Source: Clostridium sp. CAG:440
GTDB lineage: Bacteria; Bacillota; Clostridia; TANB77; CAG-508
Direction of reading: 5' to 3'
Assembly: GCA_000437215.1 (NCBI GenBank)
Contig: FR898628.1
Span: forward strand, 1 to 61,465
Length of the DNA stretch: 61,465 bases
Part shown: one piece after another, positions 1 to 7,770 of the stretch
Position numbering within the stretch: position 1 is the first letter of the stretch
Layout: every line of letters begins with the position of its first letter
Program-made: the position numbers and the translations under genes
Notes under the pieces: model-generated
Database searches by the model: none
What the model was told of the DNA's origin: nothing
The model's input: only the letters and a program-made list of their open reading frames with translations

Positions 1-1
1 A

Positions 2-577
2 CAGCAAAAGCAGATAAAAGCATTTTTAATTGAAGAATTAGGAGAAGAAAAAGGAAAAACATTATTTGAAAAGCAAGAAAGAATGCTAAATGAACTTATT
101 AAAAATACAAAAAATAAGACAGAAAATCAAATGAAAACGCTTATCCAAACTATTCTTCCTAGAATAGCGATGTATAAAGTTTTGTCAAAAGAAGGGCTTT
201 TGGAAGATGAAGTATATAAGTATATGAGAAAATATATGATTGATAAAGTTGCAACAAAAAAGCATTTATCTACGGCAAAAATGGAATTAATACCGGGATT
301 TTACTCAATTTATAGCAAAATATTTCTTAGAATTATGCGAACAACTGACTTGCAGGAAAGTGTACAAAAATGTGGTAAGGATTATTTTGATGTAAATATT
401 AAAAAATGCCTTTGGCACACAGCTTGTGTAGAAAATGGTTGTCCAAATTTATGCCGCCTTTTTTGTGATGTTGACAATGTGACATATGGTGGATTGAAAA
501 AAATAGGCTTTACACGAACAAAAACTTTGGGTTATGGTGGAGATTGCTGTGATTTCCATTTTTACAAAAAAGGTTAA
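2..577 (+). CDS. L-2-amino-thiazoline-4-carboxylate hydrolase-like protein, 5' partial
   Basis: The frame is open from the first bases of the window, so the start probably lies outside; an ATG at 83 is internal and has no good ribosome binding site. The C-terminal half carries the cysteine-rich pattern of the ATC hydrolase family (PF14196): HTACVENGCPNLC, then CDVDNVTYGG and GGDCCDFHF. Family members are linked to opening of the thiazoline ring of ATC or are of unknown role, so the substrate here is not known. The gene seems intact, unlike the decayed genes just downstream. Family assignment is from memory of the motif. Confidence 0.7.
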   Translation, partial: QQKQIKAFLIEELGEEKGKTLFEKQERMLNELIKNTKNKTENQMKTLIQTILPRIAMYKVLSKEGLLEDEVYKYMRKYMIDKVATKKHLSTAKMELIPGFYSIYSKIFLRIMRTTDLQESVQKCGKDYFDVNIKKCLWHTACVENGCPNLCRLFCDVDNVTYGGLKKIGFTRTKTLGYGGDCCDFHFYKKG

Positions 578-591
578 TTTGGGGAATAGAA

Positions 592-835
592 ATGGAAATA
601 ATTGAGGTAAAAGATATAACATCCCAATTAATAAATCAACTTTTAGATGTATGGGAAGATTCAGTAAAAGCAACACATACATTTTTATCAAATGTGGAAA
701 TCAAAAATATAAAAGAATATGTACCACAAGCCTTAAAAGGAATAACAAGATAAAAATAGTATACCTATTGCTTTTATGGGGATTGAAAATAAAAGGCTTG
801 AGATGTTATTTATTAAAAATAGTGAAATTGGAAAA
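592..835 (+). pseudogene. GNAT acetyltransferase remnant
   Basis: ATG at 592 follows a GGGG-rich ribosome binding site. It opens a 53-codon frame typical of a GNAT N-terminus (MEIIEVKDIT, then DSVKATHTFL), which stops at 751-753. The family sequence resumes in another frame at about 757 (PIAFMGIENKRLEMLFI) and breaks off near the expected acetyl-CoA loop (EIGK). An internal piece is missing at about 740-757 and the C-terminus is replaced by an unrelated dehydrogenase fragment. I see no way to a functional enzyme. Confidence 0.65.
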
Positions 836-1333
836 GTTATAAAAAAAGGTGGAGTTGGTGTTACAATTTCAAGTCAATCTGGAAAAAGAATGAAACAATT
901 AACTAAAGAAGAGGACGAATTACTTGCTATAACAGATACAGAAGAATTATTAAAATTAGATATATTAAGACCAGAAAATATTGCTGATACATTACATGCA
1001 TATCAAATGGCAAAAAGATGTAATGAAAAAAGAGTGATGTTTGAGGCTTGTAGATGGGCTGAAAGAGGAGCAAGAGTAAATTCTATATCTCCTGGAATTA
1101 TAGTAACGCCACTTGCAATAGATGAATTTAATGGACCTCGTGGTGATTTTTATAAGAATATGTTTGCAAAATGTCCAGCTGGTAGACCTGGAACGGCAGA
1201 TGAAGTGGCAAATGTTGCAGAACTTATAATGAGTGAGAAAGGAGCTTTCATAACAGGGACAGATTTTTTAATAGATGGTGGAGCAACTGCATTATATTAT
1301 TATGGAAAATTAAAACCAGAAACATCTAATTAA
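836..1333 (+). pseudogene. Short-chain dehydrogenase (SDR) C-terminal remnant fused to GNAT piece
   Basis: This continues the ORF that opens at ATG 776 in the GNAT remnant. It holds the second half of an SDR: VTISSQSGKR (catalytic Ser region), HAYQMAKR (the Tyr-x-x-x-Lys catalytic pair), RGARVNSISPGIIVTPL and GAFITGTDFLIDGG. The N-terminal NAD-binding Rossmann half with the TGxxxGxG motif is absent. The fusion is in frame, so a 185-residue chimera could be made, but a catalytically complete SDR cannot. The junction lies near 830-840. Confidence 0.65.
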
Positions 1334-1370
1334 AAATTAAAGTAATTATCAAGTTCACTTTTATTTTCAG

Positions 1371-1404
1371 AGAACTGCTTGAAATATAGTAGTTCTTTTT
1401 GTAT
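1371..1404 (+). terminator. Rho-independent terminator after SDR remnant
   Basis: AGAACTGCT and AGTAGTTCT flank a short A/T loop and are followed by TTTTTG. It lies 40 bases after the stop codon. Confidence 0.55.
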
Positions 1405-1526
1405 AATTCTAACGACAATATATAAGAGAGATTTTATTATATTATGTATTGTAAAGAATAGAAAAAAATATAAATATGCTTAAAGTAAGAAAAAATGCAA
1501 GTTGTTATTTGAAAGGAGATAATTAA

Positions 1527-2095
1527 GTGGAAAAGAAAATATTTACAGTGAAATCGGAGTGCGATGATCTAGATTTAGACATAACAGTGATTAAGCCTGA
1601 AAACAAAATAAATAGTAGAAGATTTACATCAAATAACAAAGCTAATGAAGGAACAATATCCTAATAAACCTGTTGTCTTGTTTGGACATAGTATGGGTTC
1701 AATGGTAGTTAGAAAATATATTAAAAAATACGATGATGAGATAGATAAGCTAATTATTTGTGGTTCACCAAGTAGAAATAAATATGCGAAGGTAGGGTTA
1801 AATACTGCAAAATTAGTAGAAAAATTAAAAGGAGAAAAATATTGGATTGATGATAGATGTTTATGACAAGAATGGTTGGAAGTTAAATAATAAAAATCTA
1901 CCAATTTTATTCATTGCTGGGAGCAATGATCCTGTTATAATAAATAAAGAAAAATGGATAGAAAGCCAAAATTTTTTAAAAAACTTAGGCTATAATAATA
2001 TACAAAATAAACTATATGATGAAATGAGACACGAAATATTAAATGAAAAAGAAAGTAATCTTGTATATGATGATATATTAGATTTTATAGGATAA
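1527..2095 (+). pseudogene. Alpha/beta hydrolase (lysophospholipase-like) pseudogene, three fragments
   Basis: A GTG start at 1527 follows GAAAGGAG. About 29 residues look like a hydrolase N-terminus (DLDITVIKPEN), and the frame stops at 1662. The family reappears in another frame with NKPVVLFGHSMGSMVVRKY, the nucleophile elbow GHSMG with its serine. It ends at 1866, and the last part continues in a third frame from about 1847 with PILFIAGSNDPVI (acid) and MRHEILNE (catalytic His). Large blocks are missing at both breaks (near 1615 and 1848), so these are deletions and not CGG-type shifts. The catalytic residues survive in separate frames. Non-functional as written. Confidence 0.65.
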
Positions 2096-2105
2096 GAGGT
2101 GCAAT

Positions 2106-2225
2106 ATGTCGGATATTACAAAAAGAGATACAATATTTACAACAAATACTCTGTACTGTAAAATTAAGAGACGGCAAAAAACAACAGATATAGAGTTAAT
2201 ATTAAAAAAATATAATGTAATATAA
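2106..2225 (+). pseudogene. Short 39-codon ORF, probable remnant
   Basis: ATG at 2106 follows AGAGGTG with acceptable spacing and begins MSDITKRDTIF. I do not recognise a family. It ends after 39 codons, inside the region of decayed genes, so it may be the head of a deleted gene. It contains an in-frame CGG followed by C. A real small protein cannot be excluded. Confidence 0.25.
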
Positions 2226-2297
2226 AAGATTAAATGTTAATATATCAAATGAAAAATGAGAATTTCTTAATAATTCAAAAAGAAGTAGGAGGAAACT

Positions 2298-3107
2298 ATG
2301 TGGGGAGCAATAATAGGAGACCTAGCTGGATCAATTTATGAATTTGACCAAATAAAAGAAGTAAAAAGTATAAAAACAAATGAAATTATCCCTGATAAAG
2401 GCTTTTTTAGTGATGATACTATATTAACTATTGCTATTGCAGAAGCAATTCAAACAGATCATGATTATGAAAGTCATTTAAGAAAATATGGGAATTTATA
2501 TAAAGATTATAAACCCGACTATAAACCATATTTTAAAACAAGTTTTTCACCAAGTTTCATCAAATGGTGTAATTCAAATGAGATTGGAACAAGTATTGGG
2601 AATGGTGCAATGATGAGAATTTCACCAATTGGTTTTTTATTTAATAATGAAAAAGATGTAAAAGAAAATGCCAGGCTTGCAACGATTCCCTCTCATAATT
2701 CTAAAGAGGCAATAGTATATTCAACACTCACGGCTCTTATTATATTTTATGCTAGGAACAATATTCCAAAAGATGAAATACTTAAAAAATTAAATATAAA
2801 GTTAAAATATAAACCATTTGGAAAATTCAATAGCACATGTAGTCAGACTTTTGATAATTGCATTTATGCAGTATTTAATAGCAATAGTTTTGAAGAAAGT
2901 ATATATAAAGTATTATCTTATGGAGGGGATACAGATACAAATGCTTGTATTGTTGGTTCAATGGCTGAAGCAATTTATGGAGTCGATTCAAAGTTAATAG
3001 AGAAAGCAAAAAAATACATTCCGAAGGATTTTATTAAAATTTTGGATAGAGAATATAAAAACACAGAAGAATATAATAAAGAATCACAATTTGACTTTCT
3101 GAAATAG
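2298..3107 (+). CDS. ADP-ribosylglycohydrolase family protein
   Basis: 269 residues, close to the usual length. ATG follows AGGAGGAAACT. It starts MWGAIIGDLAGSIYEF and has the paired acidic metal sites of the DraG/ARH fold: FFSDDTILT near residue 46, and YGGDTDTNACIVG near residue 212, which supplies the second Asp cluster. SIGNGAMMRISPIGF is also typical. Such enzymes remove ADP-ribose from modified proteins or metabolites with two Mg ions; the target is not predictable here. It stands alone between remnants and a terminator. Confidence 0.85.
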   Translation: MWGAIIGDLAGSIYEFDQIKEVKSIKTNEIIPDKGFFSDDTILTIAIAEAIQTDHDYESHLRKYGNLYKDYKPDYKPYFKTSFSPSFIKWCNSNEIGTSIGNGAMMRISPIGFLFNNEKDVKENARLATIPSHNSKEAIVYSTLTALIIFYARNNIPKDEILKKLNIKLKYKPFGKFNSTCSQTFDNCIYAVFNSNSFEESIYKVLSYGGDTDTNACIVGSMAEAIYGVDSKLIEKAKKYIPKDFIKILDREYKNTEEYNKESQFDFLK

Positions 3108-3196
3108 ACAAATTATCAAAAATATATTGTTTAAAATAATTACCAAACTTGATAAAATAAAATTAAAAAAGGAAAGTATTTTATAAGGAAAAACAT

Positions 3197-3233
3197 AAAA
3201 ATAGCTTATTTTTAAAAAATAGGCTATTTTTTA
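3197..3233 (+). terminator. Rho-independent terminator
   Basis: An inverted repeat of AAAAATAGC(T) and GGCTATTTTT encloses an A/T loop and is followed by a T-run, about 90 bases after the glycohydrolase stop. Confidence 0.6.
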
Positions 3234-3348
3234 TGCTTTTTGTATAATTTTAGAAAAAATTTTTTGGAAAAATTTAATATATTCAATAATTTTTCAATGT
3301 TTATGTTTTATATTATTAATGCACAAAAATTATATTGGAGTTAAATAG

Positions 3349-4191
3349 ATGAAAAAGAAAATATTAATAATTATATTAATAATATTATTAGTTGGAGGGG
3401 TATTTTTTGTTGGAAGACAAGTAGGATTGAATACTAAAGATAATAAAACAAAAACAATTATTACAGAGGAAATAGTTTCAAATCATGATATAAAAAAGAC
3501 ACTAACAGGATCTGGGCAAGTATTAGCCAAAACAACAGAAAAGTTAGAATTAACAACAACAAAATACTTTGAGGCAATGTGTGTAGAAGAAGACGATACC
3601 ATATTAAAAGGTGAAAATATACTAAAATATACAAATGAAACATATTTAACAGCACCTTATGACTTAGTTATAGAAAGCATTAGTGTTCCAGAAACAAAAG
3701 CAAAATGTACATCTGGAACTACATTTTCAGCAACAGTAGAATTTGAAAATGATGGGAATGTAAAATTAGGTATGAGCTTATCTTGTACTGTTATTTTGGA
3801 AGAAGAAAAAGATGTAATTAGTGTACCGATAGAAGCCGTATATGAAAACAATAATGGTGAAGAATATGTAAATAAAATAAAAGAAGATGGAACAGTAGAA
3901 GAAACAACCATAGAAACAGGAATTGCAGATGATAGTTATGTTCAAGTAATATCAGGACTAGAACAAAATGACAAAGTACAAATAACAACAGAAACGACTG
4001 AAAGTACAACAAGTAATGATAATAAATCAGGATTAAATGGACTTGATAAAGGAATGAATGGCGAAGATTTTAAAAATTTTGATGGAGATACACAAGGTGG
4101 AAATATGAAAGGCAATCGTCCTGATTCATCAGGTGGTAATGGTAGTGGAATGCCATCAGGAGGAAATCCAGGAACTAGTGGAAACAAATAG
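3349..4191 (+). CDS. Efflux periplasmic-adaptor-like protein (MacA/HlyD type), internally shortened
   Basis: 280 residues; the start follows TTGGAG. An N-terminal membrane anchor (about residues 5-25) precedes the adaptor barrel/lipoyl part (LTGSGQVLAKTTEKLEL, then YLTAPYDLVIESI). The C-terminal barrel is KLGMSLSCTVILEEEKDVISVPIEAV, given here as family-like features, followed by a Gly/Ser/Asn-rich tail. Compared with ordinary MacA-type adaptors the hairpin and middle barrel seem too short, with likely in-frame joins near residue 75 (CVEED) and near 122 (TSGTTFSA). It precedes the ABC ORF at 4212 as expected for a MacAB-type exporter. Function is doubtful given the deletions on both sides. 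Confidence 0.6.
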   Translation: MKKKILIIILIILLVGGVFFVGRQVGLNTKDNKTKTIITEEIVSNHDIKKTLTGSGQVLAKTTEKLELTTTKYFEAMCVEEDDTILKGENILKYTNETYLTAPYDLVIESISVPETKAKCTSGTTFSATVEFENDGNVKLGMSLSCTVILEEEKDVISVPIEAVYENNNGEEYVNKIKEDGTVEETTIETGIADDSYVQVISGLEQNDKVQITTETTESTTSNDNKSGLNGLDKGMNGEDFKNFDGDTQGGNMKGNRPDSSGGNGSGMPSGGNPGTSGNK

Positions 4192-4211
4192 AGGGGAGGC
4201 TTTTTACAAAA

Positions 4212-5723
4212 ATGATAGAATTAAAAAATATTTGTAAATCATTTACTTTGGGTGGAGAAACTATTAAAGCATTAGATAATATTAATTTTAAAGTAGAAAA
4301 AGGTGAATTTGTTTCGATAATTGGACCTTCCGGTTCAGGAAAATCTACATTAATGAATATTTTAGGGCTACTAGATGTACCATATTCAGGTGAATATATA
4401 TTGGATAATGTAATGATAAAAAATGCAAAAGAAAATAGCCTAGCAGAAATAAGAAATAAAAAAATAGGTTTTATATTTCAAAATTTTAATTTGTTGCCAA
4501 AAATGAATGCAGTACAAAATGTTCAAGTTCCCTTAATGTATAGAGGTGTTAAACATGAAGAAGCTAATAAAAAAGCATATGAGTATTTAGAAAAAGTGGG
4601 ATTGAAAGGAAGAGAAAAACATCTTCCCACTCAATTATCAGGAGGACAACAACAAAGAGTTGCAATAGCAAGAGCATTAGTAGGTAAACCTGAAATTATT
4701 TTAGCTGATGAACCAACAGGAGCAACATCAAATGTAAATACAAGTGTACAATCTTTAGAAACAGGGATTCTGACACTTACAATAAATTCTGATTCAGATA
4801 CAAGTTTGGAATATGAAAATTTAGATGAATTTTTAAAAGTACCAAATGTATCAATGTATGCACCATATAAAACTGTAAGTGGAACAGTAAGCTATGGAAC
4901 AACAACTTCGAGGGGCTCACAAATACTTGCTACAATACCAAATTATCTAAGTGTTATGAATTTAACAATTAGTGATGGAAGAATTCTTTCAAATATAGAT
5001 TTAAAAAATACAAGTAAAGTTTGTTTATTAGGAACTGATATTGCAGATACATTATTTGAAGATGTTGATACAGAAGATATTGTTGGAAAACAAATAAAAA
5101 TAGATGGAGATAAATATACAGTAATTGGTGTACTAACATCTGCTGGAAGTTCGATGGGGAATAATGTCGACAGCACTTTAATTATACCATTTACAACAGC
5201 AAAATACTTAAATGGTGATACAACTATAAATAGTCTATATGTAAAAGTAGAAAAACTAGATGAAAGTTCTAAATTAATGAAAATTACGGTAAATATACCA
5301 CAATCAGTTGAAGGAGTAAAAGAAGGTTATAAAAGAGCTTATTATATAGTTCGTATTCATAATGGAGAAGCAACAATATTAGATGCTACTGAAAATGGTG
5401 ATGGAACAATATCATTTGAAACAGACAAATTTTCAACCTATTCATTAGCTTATGCTTATACATTGACAAAAACAGAAGATGACAGTAAAAAAGATGAAAA
5501 TAAAGACAATAGCTCAGAAGAAAACAAAGGCAATAATTCAGACGAAAATAACAAATCAGACGAAAATTCAGAAGAAAATAATAAAGAAGAAAATAATGTA
5601 GAAGATACATCAAATTCAAGCAATCCAACAACAGGAGATACAATATTTTTATTTGTAACAATATTTGTAATAGCACTTGCTGGAACAATAATTACATTAA
5701 AAATAAATAAAAAAATAATGTAA
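4212..5723 (+). CDS. Chimeric ORF: ABC ATPase + MacB-like extracytoplasmic domain + surface-protein tail
   Basis: 503 residues in one frame with three unrelated parts. Residues 1 to about 173 are a MacB/LolD-type ABC ATPase with Walker A GPSGSGKST, signature LSGGQQQR and Walker B LADEPTGA; it stops before the D-loop and H-loop. From about 174 to 355 comes the extracytoplasmic core of a MacB permease (LGTDIADTLFEDV, IDGDKYTVIGVL) without the first membrane helix. From about 356 the sequence is the end of a surface protein (YYIVRIHNGEATIL, DKFSTYSLAYAYT), a Glu/Asn/Lys spacer, an NPTTGD sorting-like motif and a final hydrophobic helix. Joins fall near 4731 and 5275. No working transporter could form. 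Confidence 0.6.
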   Translation: MIELKNICKSFTLGGETIKALDNINFKVEKGEFVSIIGPSGSGKSTLMNILGLLDVPYSGEYILDNVMIKNAKENSLAEIRNKKIGFIFQNFNLLPKMNAVQNVQVPLMYRGVKHEEANKKAYEYLEKVGLKGREKHLPTQLSGGQQQRVAIARALVGKPEIILADEPTGATSNVNTSVQSLETGILTLTINSDSDTSLEYENLDEFLKVPNVSMYAPYKTVSGTVSYGTTTSRGSQILATIPNYLSVMNLTISDGRILSNIDLKNTSKVCLLGTDIADTLFEDVDTEDIVGKQIKIDGDKYTVIGVLTSAGSSMGNNVDSTLIIPFTTAKYLNGDTTINSLYVKVEKLDESSKLMKITVNIPQSVEGVKEGYKRAYYIVRIHNGEATILDATENGDGTISFETDKFSTYSLAYAYTLTKTEDDSKKDENKDNSSEENKGNNSDENNKSDENSEENNKEENNVEDTSNSSNPTTGDTIFLFVTIFVIALAGTIITLKINKKIM

Positions 5724-5749
5724 ATAAAAAACATTAATATAAATAAAAA

Positions 5750-5812
5750 GCAGCCTTATGTTTGAACTTGCCCTAAAAAGTAGAGTTCATGTAGGCTGCA
5801 TTTATTTATAAT
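5750..5812 (+). terminator. Terminator-like hairpin
   Basis: GCAGCCT (5750-5756) pairs with AGGCTGC (5793-5799), with an inner TGAACT/AGTTCA stem. A T-rich tract follows. Confidence 0.5.
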
Positions 5813-5834
5813 GTTTTATAGTATAAAAAAACTA

Positions 5835-5865
5835 TTGACTTAGAGTTAAGTCCAAGTGATATAAA
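5835..5865 (+). promoter_or_regulatory. Promoter with 19-bp spacer and MerR-type operator
   Basis: TTGACT (5835-5840) and TATAAA (5860-5865) are separated by 19 bases, and the spacer holds the near-palindrome CTTAGAGTTAAGTCCAAG (5839-5856). Over-long spacers with a central dyad are the hallmark of MerR-family activated promoters. The expected start point lies almost on the ribosome binding site of the next gene, and no merR gene is visible in the window. Confidence 0.5.
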
Positions 5866-5884
5866 AATGCAAGGAGGAGATAAA

Positions 5885-7651
5885 ATGGAAAATATAATAA
5901 GTAAAATAGAAAGTCCAAAAGATTTAAAAACATTATCAATTAATGAAATGAAAGAACTTGCAGAGGAAATAAGAAAAGCACTATTAAAAAAATTAAGTAT
6001 ACATGGTGGACATTTTGGGCCAAACTTTGGTATGGTAGAGGCAATAATTGAAATGCATTATGTATTTGAATCACCAAAAGATAAGCTTGTATTTGATGTT
6101 TCACATCAAAGTTACCCACATAAAATTCTAACAGGAAGAAAGGATGCATTTTTATATGAAGAACACTATGATGATGTAACAGGTTATACAAATCCAAATG
6201 AAAGTAAACATGATTGGTTTAATGTAGGACATACATCAACATCTATAAGTTTAGCTTCAGGACTTGCAAAAGCAAGAGATTTAAAAGGAGAGGACTATAA
6301 TGTAATAGCAATTATAGGAGATGGCTCTTTAAGTGGTGGAGAAGCATTAGAAGGTTTAGATTATGCAGGAGAACAAAATACAAACTTTATTATAGTTGTT
6401 AATGATAACGACATGTCAATTGCAGAAAATCATGGAGGATTATATAAAAATCTAAAAGAACTAAGAAATTCAAATGGAACATGCAAGTGTAATTTATTTA
6501 ATGCAATGGGATTAGATTATATATATGTAAATGAAGGAAATAATTTAGAAGAATTAATAAAAGCTTTCCAAAAAGTAAAAAATATAGATCATCCAATAGT
6601 TGTTCATATCAACACACAAAAAGGAAAAGGATACAAATTAGCAGAGGAAAACAAAGAAAATTGGCATTGGACTATGCCATTTGATATAGAAACAGGAAAA
6701 CCAACATACAGCTTTGAAGGAGAGGATTATGGGGACTTAACAGGAAAATATTTATTGGAAAAAATGGAAAAAGACCAAAAAGTTGTTGCAATAGTTGCAG
6801 GTGTTCCAACAAATATTGGTTTTACAAAAGACAGAAGAATTAAAGCTGGCAAACAATTTGTAGATGTAGGAATTGCAGAAGAACACGGAGTTGCCTTAGC
6901 TTCTGGAATAGCTAAAAGCGGAGGAAAACCTATATTTGCAACATATTCAAGCTTTATGCAAAGAACTTATGATCAATTATCACAAGATTTATGTATAAAC
7001 AATAATCCAGCTACAATTTTAGTAAATGGTGCATCAGTATATGGAATGAATGATATAACACATTTAGGTTTATATGATATACAAATGATTTCAAATATTC
7101 CTAACATGGTATATTTAGCACCAACTTCAAAAGAAGAATATTTTGCAATGCTTGACTGGTCAATAGAACAAACAAAATACCCTGTGGCAATTCGTATACC
7201 TTGCAATGGAGTTATATCAGACAAAAGGATACCAGACAAAGATTATAGCAATATAAATAAATATAAAGTAGAACAAAAAGGAAACAAGGTTGCAATATTA
7301 GCATTGGGTGATTTTTACCAATTAGGTGAGAAAGTAGCACAAGATTTAAAAGAAAAATTAAATATAAATCCAACATTAATTAATCCAAGATTTATAACAA
7401 AATTAGATGAAGAATTGCTAGAAAATTTAAAACAAAATCATGAAATAGTAATTACATTAGAAGATGGAATATTAGATGGAGGATTTGGTGAAAAAATAGC
7501 AAGATTCTATAGCGACACAAATATAAAAGTAAAAAATTATGGAATAAAAAAAGCATTTTATGACAAATACAATGTAAATGAATTATTACAAGAAAATAAG
7601 TTAACACCAGAGCAAATAGCTAAAGAAGTAGAAGAAGTTATAAAAAAATAG
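5885..7651 (+). CDS. 1-deoxy-D-xylulose-5-phosphate synthase-like transketolase
   Basis: 588 residues from ATG 5885, chosen because AAGGAGG lies 7 bases upstream; an ATG at 5867 sits before the ribosome binding site. Features of the thiamine-diphosphate enzyme: HGGHFGPNFGMVEAI, DVSHQSYPHKILTGR, the GHTSTSIS loop, the GDGSLSGGEALEGLDYA and VVNDNDMSIAEN cofactor motif, then the transketolase pyrimidine domain (DVGIAEEHGVALASGIA) and a C-terminal domain. It is shorter than classical DXS and differs in the first motif, so it may be a DXS paralogue. If a true DXS, it condenses pyruvate and glyceraldehyde 3-phosphate for isoprenoids and thiamine. Confidence 0.75.
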   Translation: MENIISKIESPKDLKTLSINEMKELAEEIRKALLKKLSIHGGHFGPNFGMVEAIIEMHYVFESPKDKLVFDVSHQSYPHKILTGRKDAFLYEEHYDDVTGYTNPNESKHDWFNVGHTSTSISLASGLAKARDLKGEDYNVIAIIGDGSLSGGEALEGLDYAGEQNTNFIIVVNDNDMSIAENHGGLYKNLKELRNSNGTCKCNLFNAMGLDYIYVNEGNNLEELIKAFQKVKNIDHPIVVHINTQKGKGYKLAEENKENWHWTMPFDIETGKPTYSFEGEDYGDLTGKYLLEKMEKDQKVVAIVAGVPTNIGFTKDRRIKAGKQFVDVGIAEEHGVALASGIAKSGGKPIFATYSSFMQRTYDQLSQDLCINNNPATILVNGASVYGMNDITHLGLYDIQMISNIPNMVYLAPTSKEEYFAMLDWSIEQTKYPVAIRIPCNGVISDKRIPDKDYSNINKYKVEQKGNKVAILALGDFYQLGEKVAQDLKEKLNINPTLINPRFITKLDEELLENLKQNHEIVITLEDGILDGGFGEKIARFYSDTNIKVKNYGIKKAFYDKYNVNELLQENKLTPEQIAKEVEEVIKK

Positions 7652-7681
7652 TTGACATATTATAAAAATGTATTGTATAGT
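7652..7681 (+). promoter_or_regulatory. Sigma-A type promoter for FAD oxidoreductase
   Basis: TTGACA (7652-7657), an 18-base spacer and TATAGT (7676-7681), immediately after the preceding stop codon. Confidence 0.5.
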
Positions 7682-7770
7682 ATTTATGTAACTTACTTAT
7701 ATTTAACATATTTATTTGTATGTTATAAAAAGCTAATTGAACAAATCATAATTAAAAGGAGGAATATGAC

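Noticed and set aside
1640..2095. CGG-type shift as cause of the alpha/beta hydrolase breaks
   Set aside because: No CGG is at the breaks and large blocks of the fold are missing, so these are deletions.
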